DNA from: Turritopsis dohrnii
Taxonomy: Eukaryota; Cnidaria; Hydrozoa; Anthoathecata; Oceaniidae
Assembly (NCBI GenBank): GCA_027922465.2
Contig: BQMF02000045.1
Coordinates: forward strand, 992,001 to 1,056,000
Direction: 5' to 3'
DNA: 64,000 nucleotides
Shown here in pieces: positions 56,322-64,000 of the stretch. The position numbers and the translations under genes were made by a program. The notes under the pieces are model-generated. The model was not told the origin of the DNA, did not search any database, and worked only from the letters and a program-made list of their open reading frames with translations. Every line of letters starts with the position of its first letter. Within the stretch, counting starts at the first letter, position 1.

Positions 56322-56814
56322 ATCTCGTGAAGTTTCCATAACCCTTGAAAGATTTGTTTAAGTGGGAATTCACTATAAGGTGGACCAACAACTATTTGTT
56401 TCCTCGAGTGTTCCAGGTAACGAGAATACCTGACACTTCTCAGTATACCAATTTAGCCCACATAGGAGTACTCTACATACAGCAGCTATTGTTTTCTAGA
56501 TGGAAGTATTCCGTGGACGCTTTTACCAGAATTTGTTTATAACAGAAGTCTCCGAACCAATGGACTATTCCATCCAAATGATTCAAGCGATGTGATAAGG
56601 CATGAGATTTCTCTATATAACACATCAACTCTAAATACATGTTGGGATACACTTTACCCCAATTTACCGAATTATCCGAATGATTGAACCCGACCTCGTT
56701 AATTTTTTCCCCTCTAATTGTTTGGCTTAATCACTAATTTTAAACTCCCAGCATAATGGTTGAAAGAAATTTTGAAAACGAGGTTGGGTTACCAGATTAA
56801 AACGAAAATCGCCA
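56322..56814. other. Unassigned stretch
   Basis: The plus frame 56345-56542 (FPRVFQVTRIPDTSQYTNLA) is unremarkable. No family match. Confidence 0.35.
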
Positions 56815-56905
56815 AAAAGACCCTGCGATGAAGAGCATTTTTATTGATTTTGTGTGTATATTTCTATAAAAATGCACTCCTTTGCAGTGGTTTTTCAACA
56901 AATTT
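56815..56905 (+). repeat. 70-bp palindromic repeat family, copy 4
   Basis: CCAAAAAGACCCTGCGATGA, AGAGCATTTTTATTGA, GTGTGTATATTTCTATAA, GCACTCCTTTGCAGTGG. Confidence 0.75.
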
Positions 56906-57714
56906 GCCAAGATTTTCTTGTAGCAGCATTTAATCATAAAGACAACATGAACAAAAGGGAGATTATAAAGAGATTGAAATTTCTAAAAGTTGAGTCATCT
57001 ACTCAGTTTAATGTTTTAATAGCTTAGTTGCCAACTGACGAAACTTTCTTTTACTTTTGCTGAAAACTTTTGTACTTTCTTTAATGTAACTTACAACCTT
57101 AATTCTTCCCAGGCTTAAAATTGTGGTAAATCCTTAATTACTGGTATTCTGAGTGAATTTTTCCGTTGCATATATAATTAAGTTAACATAATGTTTGGTG
57201 AAGCCTTCCTCTTACACAAAGAATCCTAAGAAATATATTTATTTTTATACCCCGGTGTGTCCATGTCCATGTGTATCCATGTACATGTCTCTATTTGCCT
57301 CATTAGGCTCCTTTATAAACATGTTTAAAGAATACAAACATATCCGCGAAGAAACACGCCCTAAAAATTAACGACGCCCTCAAGATTCAACGCCAATAAA
57401 TAACCAATAAACAAAACAAAAGCTCTACCAGTTAAAATGCAGATCAGATTCAGCATGTTTTCTTATCGTCACCAGTATCTTGCAGATCCAGTTGAACAAA
57501 CTTTTTATAAACCCGTTCCCAATTTACAAAACTTGCTTTTCTTTCATGAAATAAATAGCTAAATAAAAATAAATGATAATCAGCATTATGACAAGCATTG
57601 GAAAAATTCTTTTATCTCTTAAACCATATTGTTAATGAGGATAAAGGATTCTAATGGTGTTAACAGAACTCCCAAATAAAACTTTCAACATATCATTATC
57701 AAAAACATTGACCA
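56906..57714. other. Unassigned stretch
   Basis: No gene or repeat recognised beyond short CCATGT repeats at 57255-57290. Confidence 0.4.
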
Positions 57715-57728
57715 GAAAAAATGTCCCC

Positions 57729-57842
57729 GCAACGGAAAGCATTTCTAATGAAATAGTGTGGATTATTTGTCAGACTTTGTATAAAAATGTACTCCTGTGG
57801 TCAGACTTTGTATAAAAATGTACTCCTCCGTGGTGGTCTTCC
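57729..57842 (+). repeat. 70-bp palindromic repeat family, copy 5 with internal duplication
   Basis: GCAACGGAAAGCATTTCTAA starts a diverged copy. Its right part (GGTCAGACTTTGTATAAAAA followed by TGTACTCCT) is duplicated in tandem. Confidence 0.65.
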
Positions 57843-57994
57843 CAGTGTGCAAAGGTTTATCGTATGTGTAAGCTGAAAAGATGCTGAGGGAAGAAACCGA
57901 GAAAAGAGTGAGAATATAGAAACTGGGTGTTCTGTGTTCCGATGTTACGCACAACAGTTTATGACTGGAACAACAGTGTACACACTGTGGGGAT

Positions 57995-58190
57995 GATTAT
58001 CCCAGCAGGGCGAGACGAGACGTTTTCACGAGATCCTAGTTTTAATGCAATTCTTACTGTACATTTATTTTTGCCGGGATCTCGCTTAAGCGGTGTTTTT
58101 TTCCATGTAATCACAATTATCCTGTCTAGCCGGGACGGAATAATATGTCACGCATGCGCACGCTTTTATTTATTGCGAGCATTATGAGTC
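57995..58190 (+). repeat. Diverged fragment related to the 20332-20725 MITE
   Basis: Shares CCATGTAATCAC, TAGCCGGGACG and CACGCATGCGCACGC with the interior of the PIF/Harbinger-like element. Ends are not preserved. Confidence 0.5.
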
Positions 58191-58607
58191 ACGTTTAACT
58201 TGTCATGGAAACGGGATAGTTACAGAACCATCATGTCAGCAAAGTTAATGACGGAACACAGAGTTACTGCTTCGGACAAATCAACACTTCCTACTTCGTA
58301 TCCACAATCCTTCACAAAAATTGCGAGAAAGCCTCCCCCTCCCCCAGAATTCAATGCTGTACTTGTTTAGAGCCACCCACAGTCATAATGGTGCTGAAGA
58401 TGAAAGAAAATTGTTGCAGTTCTATTTGCTAGGAATAAAAGAACATGATGGATGAACAATACAAAGTTTAAAGTGACTTGTGTCCTATATATATAAATTT
58501 TATATATATATAAAAATAAACAATGAAAGTCTTAAAAAAATAACAAACAGAGTGAACATGTTTAAAAAAGGGTGATAACGAAAAATTTTATTCTTCATTT
58601 TACAGTG

Positions 58608-59403
58608 ATATAGTTTTCCATAAAGACGATTACTTTCATGATCAGAATTTAGCTCCACATGCTACTACCCTTCTCTTGATGAAATTATGTGACAGGGTAT
58701 TGAAGAAATGCAACGCAAAACAACCTGCTGATACTGATTTTCACATTAAAAACCTTAATGATGGGAAGTTATCAGTGGCGGATCTAGAGGTATGTCGAAA
58801 TTTGTGTAGGAGAGTGTTAGCAATCTAACCATAAAAGAAAAGCGTCCAAATAATCCCATTGGTAATATAAATTGAATTCACAAATTATCTTAATGCTCTC
58901 CTACACAAATTTCGACATACCTCTAGATCCGCCACTGGTTATATGGATTGCAGTATGTTTGTTGGTTATGTTTTGAAAACTATATGATATGAAGTGAAAT
59001 GTAGTCATCATGTCAAAAAATCTGAAAGTCAGCAAGTTTTGTCCAGAATGCAGATCAGAATGTAACTTTGAGCAGAAAGTTAGTATCTGCACTAAATCAA
59101 GACTTTGGGTAGTAACAGCTGAAATACAAAGAATTTTTGCAATTGTAGAGAGGTATTTCATTCTGAAGTAGAGAAAGGACCAACTGATGAAATACAAACA
59201 AAGAGAATGTCCATTAAATTATGTAACTTCAAATATGTGAAGGAATTTTTCCATCAGATTGCTGAAAATTGTGACACGGAAATAAATTCCACTGCAGAAA
59301 AAGACATTCTATTTTCAATTGTATCTCTTTATATAAGAGTCAGGGCTTTGTCATATAGCTACACGTCAGGGCCCGCGCAACAGGGACGAGAAAAAGCGTT
59401 TTT
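58608..59403 (+). pseudogene. Transposase C-terminal remnant, split by a MITE
   Basis: The frame 58608-58772 reads HKDDYFHDQNLAPHATTLLL and IKNLNDGKL, is interrupted by a 165-bp MITE, and resumes LYGLQYV at 58943. A later frame (59207-59403) reads ENCDTEINSTAEKDILFSIV then SLYIRVRALSYSY. The blocks LQYVxGYV and LYxRVRSFSY occur in the C-terminal regions of several cnidarian transposases (recalled). Multiple stops and frameshifts show decay. The hAT element at 59367 inserted into its end. Confidence 0.45.
58773..58937 (+). mobile_element. MITE with CAGTGGCGGATC ends, 5-bp TSD
   Basis: CAGTGGCGGATCTAGAGGTA and its inverse at the right end start TIRs of about 40 bases (continuing through TGTCGAAATTTGTGTAGGAG). 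GTTAT flanks both sides (58768-58772, 58938-58942). It interrupts an open transposase frame, which continues on the far side. Confidence 0.85.
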
Positions 59404-59656
59404 CTTGTGAGATGATTTCCATGACAGAACGAATCATTTCTTTACTTTGATTGAGCGCTATCTTTATTCATAAACAGCTGATTGATCTTTTTCATGAGCT
59501 TTATTTCAAAAAAAGCCTCGTTAATCAGGCGACTCGGCGAGTCTGAGCTTCTCAGGAAGCGTAACAAGCCAATTATTCCATACTGCAGTATCGCAGGGAA
59601 GCTTCTCACAGTGCCAATGCTTACCATCCATCATCTGCACACCAACATTTCAAAAT

Positions 59657-60000
59657 GATTTACTTTCAAGCTATCGATTCGATTATTTCTGCTATGAAAA
59701 ACCGATTTGAGCAACCGGGTTTTAGCGTTTTCTCAAATGTGGAACAGTTATTGTTGAAATCGATCTAGGGAGAAGATTATCAGTCAGAGTTGAACAAATT
59801 ATTGGGAGATTTTGGTGACAATATCGACTCATCCACATTGCCTTCAGAGCTCTCCATTGTTCGTACCACATTCCAAGATGAAAATCCTGCACACTTAGAT
59901 GATATGTTATAATTGCTAAAAGATCTTTCAGCTAGTCAAAGAGCTTTGATGCAAAACCTCAAGACCATTGTGAGAATCATTCTTGTGACTTGAGCTACGA
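59657..60000 (+). pseudogene. hAT transposase C-terminal fragment
   Basis: The frame reads YFQAIDSIISAMKNRFEQPG, FSVFSNVEQLLLKS, a stop, EDYQSELNKLLGDFGDNIDS and LLKDLSASQRALMQNLKTIV. This order (F-x-x-IDSI...RF-QPGF, E-LLL, L-x-x-L) is that of the C-terminal half of ZMYM1-like hAT transposases. At least two in-frame stops are present, and the conserved dimerisation end has been cut by the nested element. Confidence 0.7.
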
Positions 60001-60011
60001 CTGCAACTCCC

Positions 60012-61487
60012 CATGGAGGTAGAAAAAATAACAGGAGATCGAAATCTTTTCTAAAGCCTATTCAATTCTATTGAAATTTCTTATTGTTTCGGCATGCTTT
60101 TGAAGAACATCCGCGATGCGCATTTCACTGGATTTTTTAAGAAACAGATTACGTAACTTTTTAACGGGCCGCTTGTTTACAATTTAAATATTAAATTTTT
60201 CGACTATTTTCCTTATAAATGTCGGTAAATTCTTGTTATTTCGGTTACGTATTCGTATAAGGTATCCTAGCAACAAATTTCACCGAATATTGTCGAGCCG
60301 ATATTATTTAAAACGACTTTTACTATTTAATTGACGACAACACAAGGCCACAAAAAGATTAAAATTTGCTATGAAGAACTAGCGCCTCGATTGTGCTGCG
60401 CTAAAGTTACACTGAAGAAGTGTTAATGAAGTTTTTTGCTTTTAAATGAAAGTAAAACCTTTAGGGGATCGTAAGATATACCGACTTCAATCAACACCAT
60501 TTTCAATGTTTTCGTATAATCAAAAAACGCGGGTTGGCAGCCATCATGTTATTCATTCACGTTGACCATCACGATCAGTTGCCTACAAACTTAGTTTGAT
60601 TTTTAATAATATTTAGCTACTTTATAAACAGTTTTTTTAAAAACTACATAATTCTTCCATGATGGAAGAAGATATACATAAAAAAATGCTGTCGACTTTG
60701 TGTAGAACTTGTGGTGGAAAAGTCGTATTAAAGACAGGGTATAAAAATCCTAAGTCTGTGATGGAATATTCCGAAATTATTGAACGTATATATGGTATAA
60801 TGTGAAAAGAGAAGATGATAAAATTTACCCAAAGTTTATGTGTAGTAATTGTAGACGAAAGTTGGACATATGTAAAAAACCTACAGAGAATTCAGTAAGT
60901 TTAGAAGCCCCTGGACTTATAATTATAAAGATTGCAAGTTGTGTACTTTATCTTCATCTTGTGCTGAGACACCAGTCCTTTCTGCAAAAAAATTAGACGA
61001 GTTGATGCTGAATCAGGGGTAAATAAAAGTTCCAGTCACTCAATGATAACAAACTTAAAAGAATTTTTATAAGATTCAACAAAGAAAATTTCACGAATGA
61101 CGTTGTTATTAATGTAGATTTGAACAATAACTGGACACTACATTATATTATGGAAAAAATATTACAAGTGAAATAATAATTTGACTGAGTCGTTCTGTAA
61201 TGACAATGTAGAAGATGTTACCAAGATATTGTGTGGAATAGATTTTTGTGAAGCACGTGAGCATCCATTTTAAATTGAAAACTACGGCCCGATTACGACT
61301 TTATAACATTAAGTAATGAAATATTTTCAATTGTTACTCTAACCAATTAAATTCAAGAACGAAGACGTTATTTTAAACGCGGGTAAATTTAAAGAGACAA
61401 ATTTGAATAAAGCACCCGCTTCAGCGCATCGCGGATTTGAATAGAAACAAAAGAGTTCAATCTCCTGTTATTTTTTCTACCTCCATG
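60012..61487 (+). mobile_element. 1.5-kb element nested in the hAT, with a RAG1-N-like zinc motif
   Basis: CATGGAGGTAGAAAAAATAA plus CAGGAGAT (28 bases) is perfectly inverted at 61460-61487. A second inverted pair, ATCCGCGATGCGC (60106) and GCGCATCGCGGAT (61423), lies inside. CATG is itself palindromic, so the TIR/TSD boundary is ambiguous (possible 4-bp CATG duplication). It interrupts the end of the hAT transposase. The coding remnant 60659-60900 has paired CxxC motifs. Confidence 0.75.
60659..60996 (+). pseudogene. Zinc-motif transposon protein, RAG1 N-terminal-like, frameshifted
   Basis: ATG at 60659 (or 60662) opens a frame with LCRTCGGKVVLKTGYKNPKS and EYSEIIERIYGI, stops at 60803, and resumes one base out of frame as VKREDDKIYPKFMCSNCRRK then LDICKK. 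The layout CxxC, about 40 residues, I-P-x-x-(C)xxC-x-x-K(L) resembles the N-terminal zinc region of RAG1 and of RAG1-N-like transposon proteins described from Aplysia and cnidarians (recalled). No DDE core follows in the element; KDCKLCTLSSSC further on may be another zinc knuckle. Confidence 0.5.
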
Positions 61488-61739
61488 CATTAACTGCACC
61501 TTATATAATGTAGCGTTGTTATATAAACTAGATGAACCATGTATGTTTCTTATAACAAAAAATAAAGTATCATATCATAAGGGACGAATAAAACACAAAA
61601 ATTACGCCGCTAAAAACTGTCTGTAGTCATTTCGTCTGTATAGTTTGGCCCCTCACTTTCAAAAACGCTGCGTGGGCCCTGCACGTGACTCTGTACAAAA
61701 AAAAAAACAAAATGGCAAAAAAAGATGTTCAAGCTAAGG

Positions 61740-62313
61740 CACTACCAACAGATTTAAAAAGACACAGGTAATAATATATCTTTTGTCTTTTCAATTGCAG
61801 AATAAACAGTTGTTTGTATTGCTTCATATGTCTGATGTGAAATGAACATTCTTGCTCTGGCTTTTTTGGTGAAATTTCCTGGTCTTGCATCAATGTTGTT
61901 TTTCCACTGTTGAAAATATCCAAGGAAGTTTCTTTCAAGCCATTCAAATCTCTCATCATCAACATCCCTGTATGGTCTCAAATATGGTTTCCGTTTTCCG
62001 CTTAGACTTCGGACATTTCAGACAAGCAATCAAAAAGTGTATCCAACAATTTACAAAATTTTGTTGCTTCTTTTGCATCAGGTGGGCCAAACGTTTGCAG
62101 AACTGTTCTCATTGTATTGCTTAACACTTGTGCTGCAGATTTCACAGTCATTACTAAATATGGTGTTAAGTGAATATGCTCTGCAGTTACTTCTGGGAGG
62201 AGCTTTAGTCCGTTCTCCATGTCTTCATGAAACATTTGCTGTATATGCTGCCATAAAACGTATTTGTCTGCATTCCACATGTATCTGGTGGCTCTTCCTG
62301 ATCCAGAATGCAA
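61740..62313 (-). pseudogene. P-element-like (THAP9-type) transposase fragment
   Basis: The minus frame 62313-62002 contains RYMWNADKYVLWQHIQQMFH, LPEVTAEHIHLTPYLVMTVK and SAAQVLSNTMRTVLQ. After a frameshift, 61981-61754 reads DERFEWLERNFLGYFQQWKN and MFISHQTYEAIQTTVYSAIE. This is the middle-to-late region of P-element/THAP9 transposases (MWN-x-K-x-x-W-HI, L-x-EH-x-L-x-P, F-x-S-x-Q-T). N- and C-terminal parts are absent. It begins about 60 bases beyond the right end of the hAT element. Confidence 0.7.
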
Positions 62314-62340
62314 TAAGCAGTTTCTGGCAGTCTTTATTAA

Positions 62341-62404
62341 GTGTGGTGTGTTTGAGAAGAAAGAATAACAAAGGTTTATTTATTTCTTCTCAAACACACT
62401 ACAT
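62341..62404 (+). repeat. Short hairpin palindrome
   Basis: GTGTGTTTGAGAAGAAA and TTTCTTCTCAAACACAC are perfect inverses separated by about 20 AT-rich bases. Confidence 0.75.
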
Positions 62405-62589
62405 TTAAAATAAATTTGCTGTTTTGTGTGTAGGCAAATCACGCTATCAAAGCACTTACAATCGCTTATCTCTCAATCCAACAAAATATATTACTCATGA
62501 CGCCACGACACTAGTTTCATATCTTCACAATAAACATTATAATTAACAACGAAGCAAAGGAATTCCTACTACCACAATCGCCTGTAGAA

Positions 62590-63060
62590 ACTTCACTTTT
62601 TTACGGACTCCCCAATATTCATGGGACAACGTGAAAAAAAAATTTTGGACAACAACATTTTCAAAACGACCCTTCAATTTTGGAAACGCCTAATAGATGA
62701 CATCTTCCTTCTATTCGACGAAAATCTCACCCAACTACAGGACCTCTTTATTCACATGAACAGCCTTCAATCAAATACACGTTCGAATATTCACAGATAT
62801 CGCTAAACTTCCTCGACCTCCGCGTATACGTAGACGAAAGCAGAACACTAAAAACAAAACTCCACAAGAAACCCACCTACAGTTTCTGCTTCCTTCACTA
62901 CAACTCGCATCACCCTTCGCACATCAAAAAAATATCATTTACTCACAAGCCCTACCAACAAACACTAAGAAGAAGATTTGCATCGATTCACAGGCACTTT
63001 GATAGAACGAAACAGGGAACGAAACTACCACATACCTCACAAACGAACAATCAGAGCTTA
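62590..63060 (+). pseudogene. Penelope-like reverse transcriptase fragment
   Basis: FYGLPNIHGT (from 62599) leads, after a deletion, into FWKRLIDDIFLLFDENLTQL and FIHMNSLQS, then in another frame ISLNFLDLRVYVDESRTLKT, KLHKKPTYSFCFLHYNSHHP and SHIKKISF. The series YGLPKIHK, R(Y/L)IDDIF, FLD-V and KPT...YL-Y-S-HP is typical of Penelope-like elements. The segment between the first two blocks is missing and the frame changes at least once. Confidence 0.7.
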
Positions 63061-63185
63061 TTCATCAACAGCGCAAAAAGGGTCGGTTACAAAAGTATTA
63101 GGTCCATCCGACACGATAACTGCTTGCTTCAATATTTTTTGACTATCATCCTTGATCATGTTTTGGAATTTTGTAAAATCTATTC

Positions 63186-63190
<5 letters not shown>

Positions 63191-63217
<27 letters not shown>
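63191..63217 (+). repeat. Poly(T) run, possible tail of a minus-strand retroposon
   Basis: Twenty-seven T. Read on the minus strand, GGCCTTGCAGGGAGCAACTC precedes the A-run, which could be the 3' end of a retroposed element. Confidence 0.5.
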
Positions 63218-63221
<4 letters not shown>

Positions 63222-63263
63222 GAGTTGCTCCCTGCAAGGCCGAAGCCACTACTAGGCAGAAAG

Positions 63264-63345
63264 CTACAAGATTAGAAAAGGAAGAAGAGTTATAAAGACA
63301 GATGAGAGGGATGAGAAAAGGAAGAAGAGTTATAAAGACAGAGCA
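63264..63345 (+). repeat. Tandem duplication
   Basis: GAAAAGGAAGAAGAGTTATA followed by AAGACAGA occurs twice, separated by GATGAGAGG. Confidence 0.8.
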
Positions 63346-63390
63346 AGGTGGCGGTAAACCTTGGATTTAAAAGATTGTAGATCATACTTT

Positions 63391-63475
63391 CGAAAAACGT
63401 TTGCTTGATACTGTATCATAAACGTGCTGTTTTTTATATGGCCCTAAGTATCGATTTGTCCGTCCGAAATAATTA
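63391..63475 (+). repeat. Copy of the 54130-54760 flanks without the inserted element
   Basis: GTTTGCTTGATACTGTATCA, TGCTGTTTTTTATAT and AGTATCGATTTGTCCGTCCG follow in order as at 54139-54179 and 54731-54755, but without the 541-bp foldback element. The surrounding repeat family is not identified. Confidence 0.85.
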
Positions 63476-64000
63476 TGTCATACGCTTCGGAAAAAACTCC
63501 CAAAAATATATGAAAAATATTTCCTTCAAATATGCACAGGGGAAACGTCAAAGCACCTTTTAGAACAATTCATGAGAAGTGCTAAACAGGCGTCGTAATT
63601 TGACAGACGATTTGATACAGAAACATTCTTATGTCTGTAAGGGTATCATCGTCTTTCTTTTGGGATATCAACAACAACCTTCGAAAGAGCAAGCCCTCGA
63701 AAACGTAATATCGGTAATAGAAGGAAGAATGCCCTTTCACTTTCGGTTCAATACACAAAAGGTCTATCGCTACCTTTAATTTTGTCTAAGGATTCAGAAC
63801 CACGCTTGATGATATTAATCGGCAAGAAAACACTTGTTGTAGAGAAAGAAAAAAAATGTTTTTCATAACCACACATTCATTATTTTCAAAAAGTAGATAA
63901 CAATTTATAATAATGATGATTTCCAGTCCCACACAAGAAAAAATCAAGTAATAAGTTCAGTTGGATGAACTTGAAAGCAAGATGGTAGCAACAAAATGTG
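63476..64000. other. Unassigned stretch
   Basis: The 66-codon frame at 63579-63779 is not recognised. Nothing else is seen to the window end. Confidence 0.4.

Larger units (their letters stand above)
59367..61681 (+). mobile_element. hAT-like transposon, CAGGGCCC ends, 5-bp TSD, with a nested insertion
   Basis: CAGGGCCCGCGCAAC at the left and the inverse of GCTGCGTGGGCCCTG at the right are imperfect TIRs. CACGT flanks both sides (59362-59366, 61682-61686). Inside, 59657-60000 encodes a hAT transposase C-terminus. A second element occupies 60012-61487. A 5-bp duplication, shared by the MITE at 58773, is unlike the usual 8 bp and suggests a hAT5-type lineage. Confidence 0.7.

Overview
This window looks like AT-rich, intron-bearing animal DNA, most likely from a cnidarian. 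The clues are a UFC1 gene split into six short exons, a secreted PAN/EGF/fibrinogen-like gene of the kind common in corals and anemones, an astacin protease, and a dense mix of cut-and-paste transposons. The species assignment is inference; no rRNA or mitochondrial sequence is present. There are no operons, bacterial genes or CRISPR arrays.

Layout. 1-843: 3' end of a LINE with a (TTC)n tail. 1-5.3 kb: small transposons around a head-to-head pair of gene starts (a signal-peptide exon on the minus strand at 2165-2264 and a small two-exon gene on the plus strand at 2576-5223). 5.3-10.5 kb: repeats and foldback elements, no convincing gene. 10579-16374: complete UFC1 (E2-like enzyme for UFM1), the most secure gene here. 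18.4-21.9 kb: secreted PAN/EGF/fibrinogen-like gene in four phase-compatible exons. 23254-27452: a 4.2-kb element with 197-bp inverted repeats and a 9-bp target duplication, carrying a broken SWIM zinc-finger gene and two upstream exons; it looks like a Mutator-like (MULE) element without a recognisable DDE domain. 28.3-29.7 kb: pogo/Tigger-like and HIRAN-like fragments. 31.6-34.2 kb: a foldback element, then a nearly intact mariner (DD41D spacing) with long TIRs. 34-47 kb: mostly repeats and unassigned DNA. 47.8-48.6 kb: decayed tyrosine recombinase. 50082-53977: astacin metalloprotease on the minus strand, with a tRNA-derived SINE in one intron. 54-58 kb: GCGCTTATT foldback, minisatellite, 70-bp palindromic repeats. 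58.6-63.2 kb: nested transposon graveyard (MITE in transposase remnant, hAT with another element inside it, P-element-like fragment, Penelope-like RT).

The three recognisable host genes (UFC1, PAN/EGF/fibrinogen-like, astacin) have no obvious functional link. The dominant story is transposition: at least nine insertions can be dated relative to each other or recognised by target-site duplications. Exon calls rest on reading-frame continuity, splice motifs and recalled family motifs; no search was run.
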